Shown: in pieces, positions 15,864 to 24,901 of the stretch
Layout: each line of letters opens with the position of its first letter
Position numbering within the stretch: the first letter of the stretch is position 1
Assembly (NCBI GenBank): GCA_028277605.1
Contig: JANQFZ010000067.1
Span: 1 to 43,111 of the forward strand
DNA from: Vallitaleaceae bacterium
Lineage (GTDB): Bacteria > Bacillota > Clostridia > Lachnospirales > Vallitaleaceae
DNA length: 43,111 nucleotides
Reading direction: 5' to 3'
Notes under the pieces: generated by a model
What the model saw: only the letters and a program-made list of their open reading frames with translations
Told to the model about the DNA's origin: nothing
Databases searched by the model: none
Translations under genes and position numbers: made by a program

Positions 15864-17660
15864 ATGAGTGAATCAATGCTAGGAATGAAACGGACACATA
15901 GATGTACAGAAATTAAGCAAGAGCATATTGATGCTCAAGTAACCGTTATGGGATGGGTACAGAAGAGAAGAGACTTAGGCGGTGTTATATTTATTGATTT
16001 ACGTGATAGAACAGGTCTTCTTCAGGTTGTATTTGATGCAGCGAGTATTGGTAACGAAGGATTTCAAAAAGCTGAAAAACTTAGAAGTGAATATGTCATT
16101 GCTGTAGAAGGTATCGTTGAAAAACGATCTGAGGAAACCATCAACACGAATTTAGATACAGGCTATATTGAGGTTAGAGCCCATGCATTAAAAATACTAT
16201 CTGATGCAGAGACACCTCCTTTTCATATTGAAGAAAATTCTAATGTGAAAGAGGATCTTAGATTAAAGTATAGATATTTGGATTTAAGAAGACCAGATAT
16301 ACAAAAAAATCTTATCCTAAGACATAAAACCGCTTCTGCTACTAGAGAATTCTTGAATGGAGAAGGTTTTCTGGATATAGAAACACCTATGTTAACTAAA
16401 AGTACACCAGAAGGAGCAAGAGACTACCTTGTACCAAGCAGAATTCATCCAGGGCATTTTTACGCACTGCCTCAATCTCCTCAGATTTTTAAACAGCTAT
16501 TAATGCTTTCAGGTTATGATCGCTATTATCAAATCACAAAATGCTTTAGGGATGAAGATCTAAGAGCGGATCGTCAGCCAGAGTTTACGCAGATTGATAT
16601 GGAATTCGCTTTTGTCGATGAGAATGATGTAATGGATGTCAATGAAAGATTACTTCAAAAGCTTTTTAAGGACGTTTTAGGCAGAGAAGTAGAGCTTCCA
16701 ATTGAACGTATTACGTATCAAGAGGCTATGGACAGATTTGGCTCAGATAAACCAGATATGCGTTTTGGTATTGAATTGGTCGATGTATCTGAGCATATTA
16801 AAGACTGTGGATTCAAAGTATTTTCAGGAGCTGTTTCCAGTGGTGGCAGTGTCAGAGGTATTAATGCAAAAGGATGTGGAAACTTTCCAAGAAGACAAAT
16901 TGATGCTCTAGGTGAGTTCGCTGTCAACTGTGGGGCAAAGGGCATGGCATGGATTGTTGTCAACGAGGATGGCAGCTACAAATCCGCGATCACTAAATTT
17001 TTATCCGAAGATGAAACAGAAAATATCGTAGAAAGCTTAAAAGGTGAACCTGGCGACTTATTATTATTCTGTGCAGATAAAAATGACGTCGTTTATAATA
17101 CTTTAGGTAATCTAAGATTAGAAATAGGAAAACGACTTGGCTTAACAGATACAGATGTGTTTAAATTTGTCTGGGTAACCCATTTCCCTCTTCTTGAATG
17201 GAGTGCAGAGCAAAAGAGATACGTAGCAAAGCATCATCCATTTACTATGCCCCTAGAAGAAGATATTCCATTGTTGGATACAGAACCGGGAAAAGTAAGA
17301 GCCAAAGCGTATGATATCGTATTAAACGGTGTTGAAATAGGCGGAGGTAGTATTAGAATCCATCAAAAAGATATTCAAGAAAGAATGTTTCAAGCGTTAG
17401 GATTCACTAAAGAGGAAGCTTATGAAAGATTCGGATTCCTTTTAAATGCATTTAAATACGGTGTTCCACCACATGGCGGACTGGCTTATGGCTTAGATAG
17501 AATTGTTATGCTTATGGTAGGTGCTACCAGTATTCGTGACGTCATAGCTTTTCCTAAAGTCAAAGATGCATCCTGTCCAATGACAGAAGCACCGGGAACG
17601 GTTGAAGAAAGACAGTTGGATGAATTACATCTGCGTGTAGAACAATTTGACCTAGATTAA
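15864..17660 (+). CDS. aspS: Aspartyl-tRNA synthetase
   Basis: Bacterial-type AspRS, 598 residues. It has an N-terminal OB-fold anticodon-binding domain (VTVMGWVQKRRDLGGVIFIDLRD), the class II core with QSPQIFKQLLM and FRDEDLRADRQPEFTQID (motif 2), a GAD insertion domain in the middle as in bacterial enzymes, and GLDRIVMLM (motif 3). The start follows a GGAGGG site. The T-box before hisS controls both genes. Whether it is discriminating or also charges tRNA-Asn cannot be decided by eye; gatCAB is not in the window. Confidence 0.97.
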   Translation: MSESMLGMKRTHRCTEIKQEHIDAQVTVMGWVQKRRDLGGVIFIDLRDRTGLLQVVFDAASIGNEGFQKAEKLRSEYVIAVEGIVEKRSEETINTNLDTGYIEVRAHALKILSDAETPPFHIEENSNVKEDLRLKYRYLDLRRPDIQKNLILRHKTASATREFLNGEGFLDIETPMLTKSTPEGARDYLVPSRIHPGHFYALPQSPQIFKQLLMLSGYDRYYQITKCFRDEDLRADRQPEFTQIDMEFAFVDENDVMDVNERLLQKLFKDVLGREVELPIERITYQEAMDRFGSDKPDMRFGIELVDVSEHIKDCGFKVFSGAVSSGGSVRGINAKGCGNFPRRQIDALGEFAVNCGAKGMAWIVVNEDGSYKSAITKFLSEDETENIVESLKGEPGDLLLFCADKNDVVYNTLGNLRLEIGKRLGLTDTDVFKFVWVTHFPLLEWSAEQKRYVAKHHPFTMPLEEDIPLLDTEPGKVRAKAYDIVLNGVEIGGGSIRIHQKDIQERMFQALGFTKEEAYERFGFLLNAFKYGVPPHGGLAYGLDRIVMLMVGATSIRDVIAFPKVKDASCPMTEAPGTVEERQLDELHLRVEQFDLD

Positions 17661-17775
17661 TGCAAAGCTGCTAATAAAGGCACGGTATGCCTCTTCTTAT
17701 ATGATGGCATTCCTTAAATCTGTAGAGTATCTTATTTATGATGGACTAGAGGACAAGGTTAGCATTTTCTGTAGC

Positions 17776-17804
17776 TTTACTTTTTTATGATTTCATACTA
17801 AAAT
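17776..17804 (+). promoter_or_regulatory. Promoter of the RseC-like gene
   Basis: TTTACT at 17776-17781 and TAAAAT at 17799-17804 with 17-nt spacing, 30 nt before the start codon. The 17661-17775 stretch before it holds only a weak hairpin (GGCA/TGCC near 17681), possibly the aspS terminator. Confidence 0.5.
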
Positions 17805-17834
17805 AGTAGTATAGAATAAGACTGAGGTGATAGG

Positions 17835-18272
17835 ATGGCTACGAGTGGCGAGGTCACAGAACTAAAGCGTTGGAATATCGCTGTAATTAGAATGGAACGA
17901 CAGGAAGCCTGTGCTAAATGCCGTGCTTGTGTTGCTGGTCTAAATCCTAAAGATATGTTCCTAAATGCTAAAAATAATTGCCATGCAAATATTGGAGATA
18001 GAGTGGAAATTGCTTTAGCACGCTCGAATTTTTTGATGGCAGTAGTTATTATGTATATAATTCCGCTGTTTGCATTACTAACAGGGATAGGCTTAGGTTA
18101 TGCTTTATCTAATCTATACCATTTGCAGCAGGTTGAATTAATTGCTGTTTTATTAGGGTTTGCTTTCTTAGCTACGACATATCTTATCATTAAGAAGCAG
18201 GAACCTAAAATCAATAAGAAGAAATACCAACCAGCAGCCGTGCGCATTGTAAAAAGAAGGGACGATATTTAA
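17835..18272 (+). CDS. SoxR-reducing system RseC-like membrane protein
   Basis: A 145-residue protein with an N-terminal ACAKCRACVAG cysteine cluster (CX2CX2C), two membrane helices at about residues 60-115 and a basic cytoplasmic end (KINKKKYQP, KRRDDI). This matches the RseC/MucC family, associated in other bacteria with the Rnf electron-transport complex and reduction of SoxR. No rnf genes are in the window. The start follows GAGGTGATAGG. The stop codon overlaps the end of the convergent gene by 4 nt. Confidence 0.8.
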   Translation: MATSGEVTELKRWNIAVIRMERQEACAKCRACVAGLNPKDMFLNAKNNCHANIGDRVEIALARSNFLMAVVIMYIIPLFALLTGIGLGYALSNLYHLQQVELIAVLLGFAFLATTYLIIKKQEPKINKKKYQPAAVRIVKRRDDI

Positions 18273-19543
18273 AGCATATCGTCCTCTTTTTTTTGATATA
18301 GGTTGGATTTCATATTGCTAATCCGTCCTCTAACCTTTTTCAGCTCCATATCCGATCTTAAATACTTGGATTTCCACTTTTTACCTTCCTCTTGAAGTTT
18401 TTTTGCCATACCTGCCAATTCATTGTATTGGTTCTTGATTGTATTCTGCACTTCTTTTAATTCGCTGTTTTCTTTTTGCAAGGCTTCAACCTGCTTATAA
18501 TTTTTTCTCAATAAGTGTATATTATCTACAATTGACTTCACTTCGTTATTTTTATCCTGATAGGGTAAAATACCTTCTGTATCCACTTGACTTAACACAG
18601 ACAAATAAGGCTCTCTGTCTATAAATCCATAGAACTTATGACCAGAGAGTGAAGGCGTTGTATAGTGATAAAAATAGTAATGGATCGCTGACTTATTCTG
18701 TACAGAACAGGGAAGTGGTTCAGTAAACGAATAACCATAATCCGCTGACATGCAGTTCATGAGGGTGTTATCTCGCCAGTTTAACCATATGAGATCATTA
18801 TACAAAAAAAGAACAGGGAATAAATCTTTACGGCTGGAGTAAATGCTTTGAGGTTTTGACCAGTCATTAATCTTTTTGGTATAGTAAATCGTATGATCTT
18901 CCCCTGACTTAACTTCATAAGCAACATGATAACCGTGCTGATTAATGCATAGACTTAAGCTTGTTACTGGATCTTTTAAAACTCTAATAGTCTCAAAATG
19001 ATCCCATTGCTCATTTTTAATATGATATTGATACAGATTGATTTGGTGTTCTTGATCCACAACAATGGTACTTAATAGATAGAGTATACCATTATGGATA
19101 GTACATTCATAAGGTGCATTTAAATGAGTCAGTGTAAATAAGGATTGGGGTGAAGACTCTTCATCGCTGTTAGTAAAAGGATGGAATATTAAGTCGCTGG
19201 TTCCTTCATAAGGATTAACTGCACAGTAGAATAAATAGTGTTTTTTATCATATAAATATCGTAGGTTGGTAACTTGATAGCTGTTATTATAGTCGTCAAG
19301 GATAACCTTTTTAGTGAATTTATTATTATCTTCGAATAAGTGAACCAGATTATTGGCAGAACTCTTATAGATGATATGTAAGTGTTCTAGCTCATCTAAT
19401 TGAGCTGTATAATCATTAAATATGCTCTTAACCATGACACTCATTCTCTGATTATGATGGGATGGGTAATACCTAAGATATAGATTATCACTTGTTTTGT
19501 TGACTAGCAATATTTGATTTTTTATAGAAAATAAATAGGGCAT
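18269..19543 (-). CDS. Unknown protein: predicted beta-propeller-like body with C-terminal coiled coil
   Basis: Not recognised. About 424 residues. The first 310 are Tyr/Trp/His-rich beta-strand-like segments with recurrent patterns such as YLFYCAVNP, GILYLLSTIV, LIWLNWRDN and HKFYGFIDREPYLSV, suggestive of a propeller of sampled values. The last 110 are Glu/Lys-rich heptad-like sequence (VEALQKENSELKEVQNTIKN) predicting a coiled coil. There is no signal peptide. The start was chosen at the second ATG because GGAGGC lies 6 nt before it; the first ATG (19555) is part of that ribosome-binding site. The 3' end overlaps the RseC-like gene convergently by 4 nt. Its neighbours suggest a sporulation or envelope role, but this is only context. 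Confidence 0.75.
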   Translation of the reverse strand: MPYLFSIKNQILLVNKTSDNLYLRYYPSHHNQRMSVMVKSIFNDYTAQLDELEHLHIIYKSSANNLVHLFEDNNKFTKKVILDDYNNSYQVTNLRYLYDKKHYLFYCAVNPYEGTSDLIFHPFTNSDEESSPQSLFTLTHLNAPYECTIHNGILYLLSTIVVDQEHQINLYQYHIKNEQWDHFETIRVLKDPVTSLSLCINQHGYHVAYEVKSGEDHTIYYTKKINDWSKPQSIYSSRKDLFPVLFLYNDLIWLNWRDNTLMNCMSADYGYSFTEPLPCSVQNKSAIHYYFYHYTTPSLSGHKFYGFIDREPYLSVLSQVDTEGILPYQDKNNEVKSIVDNIHLLRKNYKQVEALQKENSELKEVQNTIKNQYNELAGMAKKLQEEGKKWKSKYLRSDMELKKVRGRISNMKSNLYQKKEDDML

Positions 19544-19649
19544 AAAAGCCTCCATAGTGTTGGTTTACTATATATTTATTCTATGGTACAGCCATTTCAT
19601 GATAGATTTATTATCTTTTTTAATTCTCCCTTATGTGATAAGACTTGTA

Positions 19650-19677
19650 ACACTACTAAATCAATACACATAAAATA
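19650..19677 (+). promoter_or_regulatory. Sigma-K-like promoter before the Cys-rich gene
   Basis: CATAAAATA at 19669-19677 fits the sigma-K -10 pattern CATANNNTA, with AC at 19650-19651, 17 nt upstream. The start codon is about 32 nt downstream. No good sigma-A boxes are seen in 19556-19708. This suggests late mother-cell expression during sporulation. Confidence 0.4.
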
Positions 19678-19708
19678 TAGTGACATTAAATTTTAAGGAG
19701 GAAAATCA

Positions 19709-20674
19709 GTGTCTGATTGCAAAATTTGTTTTGATAAAGGCGGAGGAAAATTTATGCACAGACCTTTAGGCGGTGAATGTTCAGTTTGCAATCCTAAATT
19801 AGTGGATCCTCAGAAAGATGCATGTGTATGCCCACCATTAGGAGAACCCAAACTTTTATCAGTTGTAGCGCCTGTTATTTATGATGAATGTGGTATCAAT
19901 CTATGTAGAACCATAAAAATTCCTGATGAATTACTATGTAAATACCCAGCGACCGATTCCATTCAACTAACAGTTATTGATATTGACTTTAGTTTGGATT
20001 GTATGGATGGATCGAAAGTAGAAACCATTCCCAAAAGACCAAATTGTGTAAGAGTTAAGCTATCTAAACTGAAAGTTAAGTTCTCAGCTAAGCTTTTAGA
20101 TCGTTATTGTAAAGTGCTTACAGAGGAATGCTTCCAAGCCCTATATTTGCCTGATCGAGATTCTGAATTCTGTGATGATGATACGAATCCACCTTCCGTT
20201 ATAGTAGAGCTGTATGCACCTTATGGTGTTTCTTTCCACAGCGAGTGTAGAGAGTGTGTTCCTACTATTAATTACCTTGGCTTTATAGAAGGACCCTGTA
20301 GAAACAACGATCTTAGACAAGGCATTGATGCCCAAGCATTAGCAAAAGTTATTGAATTAGATTTAGCAGATGGATGTATGGCGGTTGGATTAAGTATTTA
20401 TCTAAAAGTGGTATACTTTATTCAATATAAATTAAGACACGCTGGACTCTGCGTCCCACCTAAGTGCGTTCCAATCCAATCATGTGGAGATTCTTGCCAC
20501 GATTTTGTAGATGGAGACTTGCTAGAGCAAAGTATTCAACCATTAGAACTATGTACAAGACCAAAGAGTTTCAAACCTTGTGACTCCGAGCCTGTACCCG
20601 ATCCAACACCAGCAGAAGCAGTAATACCTGAAACATGTGATAACTGTGAACTAATAGAAACAAAACATGATTAA
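19709..20674 (+). CDS. Cysteine-rich protein, possible spore coat component
   Basis: Not recognised to family level. 321 residues with 26 cysteines spread through the whole chain, including SDCKIC, CSVC, CVCPP, CREC, CVPPKC, CGDSC and CDNC pairs. There is no signal peptide or membrane helix. The central part has two similar beta-rich stretches (VRVKLSKLKVKFSAKLL and IVELYAPYGVSFH). The GTG start follows a strong AAGGAGGAAAATCA. A sigma-K-type promoter and high cysteine content with no secretion signal fit a disulfide-linked spore coat or exosporium protein. The gerA operon nearby supports a sporulation context. The function is inferred. Confidence 0.7.
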   Translation: MSDCKICFDKGGGKFMHRPLGGECSVCNPKLVDPQKDACVCPPLGEPKLLSVVAPVIYDECGINLCRTIKIPDELLCKYPATDSIQLTVIDIDFSLDCMDGSKVETIPKRPNCVRVKLSKLKVKFSAKLLDRYCKVLTEECFQALYLPDRDSEFCDDDTNPPSVIVELYAPYGVSFHSECRECVPTINYLGFIEGPCRNNDLRQGIDAQALAKVIELDLADGCMAVGLSIYLKVVYFIQYKLRHAGLCVPPKCVPIQSCGDSCHDFVDGDLLEQSIQPLELCTRPKSFKPCDSEPVPDPTPAEAVIPETCDNCELIETKHD

Positions 20675-20677
20675 TAA

Positions 20678-20756
20678 AACTAAAGGCTGAACCTTTAGTT
20701 GGAATAACGGAATAAATTATAAAAACCTGCCAAACGGCAGGTTTAATTGTATTTTT
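20678..20756 (+). terminator. Double hairpin terminator after the Cys-rich gene
   Basis: A first 9-bp hairpin (AACTAAAGG/CCTTTAGTT, 20678-20700) has no T-run. A second hairpin (AAACCTGCC/GGCAGGTTT, 20723-20744, 4-nt loop) is followed by AATTGTATTTTT and is a good intrinsic terminator. Confidence 0.7.
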
Positions 20757-20795
20757 GACAAAGAGCACTCTGCTGTTTTTGATACATTAGATGAC

Positions 20796-20996
20796 ATGGC
20801 TCTAGTTATCTTATGCCGACTAGTTTATAATGAAGCATTAAGAGATTCAACTATATTATGGAAAGATATAGATTGGCATAGTCATGAGGAAGAAGAATGG
20901 CAAGAATACTTTGGTAACTACATACAGCAATTACATTATATGAGGCATCAAAGTTTAACAGAGCTTTTCCAAAAAACAAACTTAAAGCTTAAATAA
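20796..20996 (+). CDS. Small hypothetical protein (uncertain)
   Basis: 66 codons from an ATG with no clear ribosome-binding site. The product is acidic in the middle (DWHSHEEEEWQEYF) and ends NLKLK. The frame is open upstream without a start codon (FDKEHSAVFDTLDD) to inside the preceding terminator, so it may be a remnant whose start was lost, or use a non-standard start. It ends 18 nt before the convergent gerC end. Low support. Confidence 0.3.
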   Translation: MALVILCRLVYNEALRDSTILWKDIDWHSHEEEEWQEYFGNYIQQLHYMRHQSLTELFQKTNLKLK

Positions 20997-21014
20997 GGGT
21001 ATTAAACTGCTCAA

Positions 21015-22181
21015 CTAATCTTTAAGACAATTGGTAATAAGACCGGTACGTTTTAATGTGACCTTTGTATTGACTTCTATGGTTATGGTTCTAAAAACAT
21101 CGTCCCAATTGTCTTTTATAGATTCCCAAGTTTCAGGGTATTTTCTATACACAGAATCGCCAAAGCCAAAGACATCCGCTCTTAGTTCCTGTCCTTTTTT
21201 TATCGCTTTGAGTGCTTCTTCCTTAATGGTTTTAGCAGAAGCTTCATTAAGCTTCTCTATCGTTTCTGCTTTGGTTAGATCGGTTTTTGGATTGGATTGA
21301 GCGACTTTCCCTTGTGCAGATAGTTCAACCACTATTTTAATTTTATTATCTTCAATAACAGGTTTTATTTTAGATCCTGCACGATAAATTTCAATAAAAA
21401 CACAGCTTTCTGCATAAGGGTATTCGACTTTAACAATACACTCTTCAACCTCGCCTCGTGTCCATAAAAGCCCTCTTGTCTGCATAACATCAAACCAGCC
21501 AATTAACTTATGATTTTTAAAAATGCCAGTATCTCTTAATTCTAAGGCATTGCATTTAGTAGTTTTTTCTGGATCGTTTATGAAATTAATTCCTGTCATA
21601 AAAGCACTTGCATTTTTTTCAGACATCATCGTAATATATTTTTGCAAATCAATTGAAATCGTCTTAGCATTGGTACGATAGGTTTCTACCATATCATTAA
21701 AATTGTAGCTCTGTATAGCCTCAAGATTGATTACATTAGCATCCATAATGTCTCTAGCTTTAGATCGTGTGACTAATAAGTAAGTCCTACGCCTTATTTC
21801 ATGATCTCTTTCTAAAACATCAATAATATCTCCAATACCAGCTTTTGCTAATTCTTCCCCTATAACAAAAGTCCCCACATGAGACCAGAAGCCTTTTCGT
21901 CCTGATTGGAGAGAGAAATTCCTATTAGCATCAATTAACGAATCTCCTTCAACAATAATATTCTGAGTAGGACGATCCTCGCCACGCAAGCCGCTTTGAG
22001 CTTGTATTTTCATATCTCTATGAAGTACGACCTGCATGGTTAGACTTAGCTTTTCATCTTCTGTTTGATCGATACCAACGCCAGATAATATAGCAATTTC
22101 ATCTAATTCTTTTTTATCCCAGCATCCTGTCAAGCTGATGATTACAAACAAAGCAATAAGTTTCATTAGTTTTTTAGCCAT
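21015..22181 (-). CDS. gerC: Ger(x)C-family germinant receptor lipoprotein (C subunit)
   Basis: Third subunit of a GerA-type receptor in the inner spore membrane that responds to germinants. 388 residues. A lipoprotein signal ends in the lipobox LTGCWDKKEL, so the mature protein starts at Cys20. GCWDxxEL is the family signature. DEIAILSGVGIDQT follows, and the C-terminal domain ends with ITIEVNTKVTLKRTG. It overlaps gerB by 8 nt, so the two are translationally coupled. The order gerA-gerB-gerC is canonical. Confidence 0.93.
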   Translation of the reverse strand: MAKKLMKLIALFVIISLTGCWDKKELDEIAILSGVGIDQTEDEKLSLTMQVVLHRDMKIQAQSGLRGEDRPTQNIIVEGDSLIDANRNFSLQSGRKGFWSHVGTFVIGEELAKAGIGDIIDVLERDHEIRRRTYLLVTRSKARDIMDANVINLEAIQSYNFNDMVETYRTNAKTISIDLQKYITMMSEKNASAFMTGINFINDPEKTTKCNALELRDTGIFKNHKLIGWFDVMQTRGLLWTRGEVEECIVKVEYPYAESCVFIEIYRAGSKIKPVIEDNKIKIVVELSAQGKVAQSNPKTDLTKAETIEKLNEASAKTIKEEALKAIKKGQELRADVFGFGDSVYRKYPETWESIKDNWDDVFRTITIEVNTKVTLKRTGLITNCLKD

Positions 22182-23262
22182 AGCCTAATCCTTTCTTTAT
22201 TTTGGCAACAATAAATAGAACAACAGGAATCCCCATCTGAATTATGGTATAAGGGAGAGTTAAAGTAATTAACTGGTTTTTAAGCTGTGTTAAATTGCTC
22301 CATAAGGTAATAGATAGAACTGCCATTACTATACCTGTTACAACAGCGGTTATGCGATAATCTTTTAACTCTAACCATTGAGCGATAGCTAGAGTTGCGC
22401 AGTAGTGAAAAATAGTGATTTTGATAAAAACACCACTGATCCACATAAACATGATAATGGAATCTAGCCTTTCAAAGAAATTTGCCACACTGATGTATCT
22501 TGCCAGTGATAAAAATGGATAGCTGAGGTTCTGTGTGTTTTTTCCGAAAGTAGTAATGATAGCAATATTTACAATTGCTCCAAGTAAAACAAGATATATG
22601 ATAGAGATGAACGTCATCTTTTTTACCTTTTTAGGCATGTTGACATAAGGCATGATCATAGATAAGAGAGCAACCTCTCCAAACCAGATAAAGGTTCGAT
22701 AAAATCCGTTCATTATGGAAGTGATATCCTGTGTAAAAACAGGCATCGTATTTCTAAAGTCCATATCTTTATAGGATAAAAGTACAATAGCTGATAGAAA
22801 GATGATATAAATCGGAAATATAATTTGATTGACTCTATCAATAACTTCAAGCCCCTTAATAACTGCATAAATAGAGGGGAGGATAATACCAATCACAAAA
22901 AACCATAAAGGTGTTAATTTCATAAAGGGACCTGCGAGCAATTCGGCGAATTCTCTTATAATAACAGAATTGACATGAACTAAAAATAAGCAGAAAATTA
23001 GACCAGTAATTTTACCTAAGGCTTTACCAAGGATATCTTGACTATATTGAATAATCGTTTTGTTTTGATACATATGACCTAAAGAAATGACGACTTGGGC
23101 AAAAAAAAGAGTTACTATGGTTATCATGATTATAGGTATAAAGCTATCCTGTTTTGCTTCTCTATAAGTCATAGAGGGTAGATATAGGATAGCCGTTGGT
23201 GATACTATCATAAAAATAATGCTAATTAAGTGTTTATAGGATATTTTACCCTTTTCTAACAT
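22174..23262 (-). CDS. gerB: GerB-type endospore germination permease (B subunit)
   Basis: 362 residues with about ten membrane helices. It resembles the amino acid/polyamine transporter-like B subunits that form the germinant-binding part of GerA receptors. It starts MLEKGKISYKHLISIIFMIV, and the recurrent long hydrophobic stretches have no soluble domain. It lies 28 nt downstream of gerA and overlaps gerC. Confidence 0.92.
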   Translation of the reverse strand: MLEKGKISYKHLISIIFMIVSPTAILYLPSMTYREAKQDSFIPIIMITIVTLFFAQVVISLGHMYQNKTIIQYSQDILGKALGKITGLIFCLFLVHVNSVIIREFAELLAGPFMKLTPLWFFVIGIILPSIYAVIKGLEVIDRVNQIIFPIYIIFLSAIVLLSYKDMDFRNTMPVFTQDITSIMNGFYRTFIWFGEVALLSMIMPYVNMPKKVKKMTFISIIYLVLLGAIVNIAIITTFGKNTQNLSYPFLSLARYISVANFFERLDSIIMFMWISGVFIKITIFHYCATLAIAQWLELKDYRITAVVTGIVMAVLSITLWSNLTQLKNQLITLTLPYTIIQMGIPVVLFIVAKIKKGLGYG

Positions 23263-23290
23263 AATACCTTCTCCTCAAAACCTAAGTATT

Positions 23291-24817
23291 TTATTTCTTG
23301 TATTTTAGCTTATGGATTCTTTGTTTTCTATTATTTTTCCAGCCAATGGCTCTAGGTCGATGGTTCATCATCCATAATGGACCTCGGATGATGGAATCAA
23401 TAAGTCCATTTTTATTTCTTGGTGCAAGGGGAGACATATAGGGAGCGCCAAATGAGCGAATGCTTACTAAGTGTATGAGGACAAAAATACTTCCAATAGT
23501 AATTCCAAATAAGCCTGATACAGCACCTAGTATAATAAAAGCAAATCTTAAGAAGGTGATGGAATCATTAAGAGGATAGATGGTAAAGCCTGCAATACCA
23601 GCTAAAGCGGTTATCATAACAATTGGGCTACTGACCAGTCCTGCCTCAACGGCTGCCTCACCTAAGACTAAAGCACCTACAATGTTGACTGCTAATCCTA
23701 TGGGTTTTGGCATTCTTACGCCTGCTTCTTTTAAGATTTCAAATAGAACAGACATAATTAATAGTTCTATAACCGCAGGGAAAGGCACCCCTTCTTTTGA
23801 TGCTGCCATTGTGATGAACAACTGAGTTGGAAGCATTTCTTGGTGATAGGTTTGAGCTGCTATATAGACGCTTGGAAAATAGAGAACAATGATTAAAGAT
23901 AGTAATCGTAACAGTCTAATAAAAGAAGCATACCATGGTCTAGTATAATAATCCTCGCTGGATTGAATGGTTTCAATAAATAAATGTGGAACTGATAATA
24001 CATCGGGAGAGCCATCAACAATTAAGGCGATACGACCTTCTAGCAACTTGGATGCAATGACATCTGGTTTTTCAGAAAAACCAACCGTAGGAAAAAGAGA
24101 AAAAGGTTCGTCTTCTATAAACTGCTCTATATAACCAGCATCTAATACACTATCCGTATCTATTCTAGATAACCTTATTTTCATTTCTTTGATAAGGTTA
24201 TTATTTGTAACTCCCTCAATTGAAGCGATAATCACCTGAGTCTGAGTAAGTTTCCCTATTTTCAAGGATTCAAAGGTCAGTCGTGGTGTTTTGATTTTTC
24301 TTCGTATCAAGGCAGTATTGGTAATCATATTTTCAGTAAAGCCTTCTCTAGGTCCCCTTACAACTGACTCTGCGTTTGGCTCTGTTACATCTCTTTCTTT
24401 CCAATGGCTGGTATCCATTTCAAAAGCATAGTCACAGCCATCAATTAAGATAATCGTTCTCCCGACTAGAATTGCTTCAATCGTTTGATCGAGGTAATCA
24501 CACGGTGTAAAGTCCGTCAGCATTAACTCATTTTTGTCTAATAGGTCTATCAGTGCTTCTTTGCTTGTCGTATTGATATGAGCCAAAAGCGGTTTAACAA
24601 CATTGGATTCTATAGAGCTTTTACTAGTTAAACCATTGATAAATATGATAACGGCTTTAAGCTTGTTTTCATTGACAATGTTTATTTCCTGAAACAAGAC
24701 ATCAAAGCTGTTTCTAAAGAGAGCTTTGATGGTTTGGACATTTTCATCAATGTCCTTGAATAGCTTTTCGTGTTTTGCATCTTGGTACTTCCTAGAATTT
24801 TTGTCATATTGAGTCAT
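23291..24817 (-). CDS. gerA: GerA-type spore germination protein (A subunit)
   Basis: 508 residues. A hydrophilic N-terminal half (to about residue 285) carries the conserved VVRGPREGFTENMITNTALIRRKI and GRIALIVDGSPDVLSVPHLF motifs. Several membrane helices follow, with KEGVPFPAVIELLIM and GLFGITIGSIFVLIHLVSIRSFG, and a basic C-terminal tail. These are hallmarks of the A subunit, which forms an ion channel in studied receptors. It is first in the operon. Upstream on the minus strand is a TGAATA box that could be half of a sigma-G promoter, but no good -10 accompanies it. Confidence 0.95.
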   Translation of the reverse strand: MTQYDKNSRKYQDAKHEKLFKDIDENVQTIKALFRNSFDVLFQEINIVNENKLKAVIIFINGLTSKSSIESNVVKPLLAHINTTSKEALIDLLDKNELMLTDFTPCDYLDQTIEAILVGRTIILIDGCDYAFEMDTSHWKERDVTEPNAESVVRGPREGFTENMITNTALIRRKIKTPRLTFESLKIGKLTQTQVIIASIEGVTNNNLIKEMKIRLSRIDTDSVLDAGYIEQFIEDEPFSLFPTVGFSEKPDVIASKLLEGRIALIVDGSPDVLSVPHLFIETIQSSEDYYTRPWYASFIRLLRLLSLIIVLYFPSVYIAAQTYHQEMLPTQLFITMAASKEGVPFPAVIELLIMSVLFEILKEAGVRMPKPIGLAVNIVGALVLGEAAVEAGLVSSPIVMITALAGIAGFTIYPLNDSITFLRFAFIILGAVSGLFGITIGSIFVLIHLVSIRSFGAPYMSPLAPRNKNGLIDSIIRGPLWMMNHRPRAIGWKNNRKQRIHKLKYKK

Positions 24818-24901
24818 GGATGGTTTCCTCTACTTTAAAGTTGAATAGTTACTCAATATTTCTATTTTTACTAGAATTAACCATTTTTATTCAAGAAGTT
24901 A

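Noticed and set aside
16702..16963. Open frames on both strands inside aspS
   Set aside because: Shadows of a strongly conserved synthetase gene, with no initiation signals. The same applies to the frames antisense to secDF, kbl and tdh.
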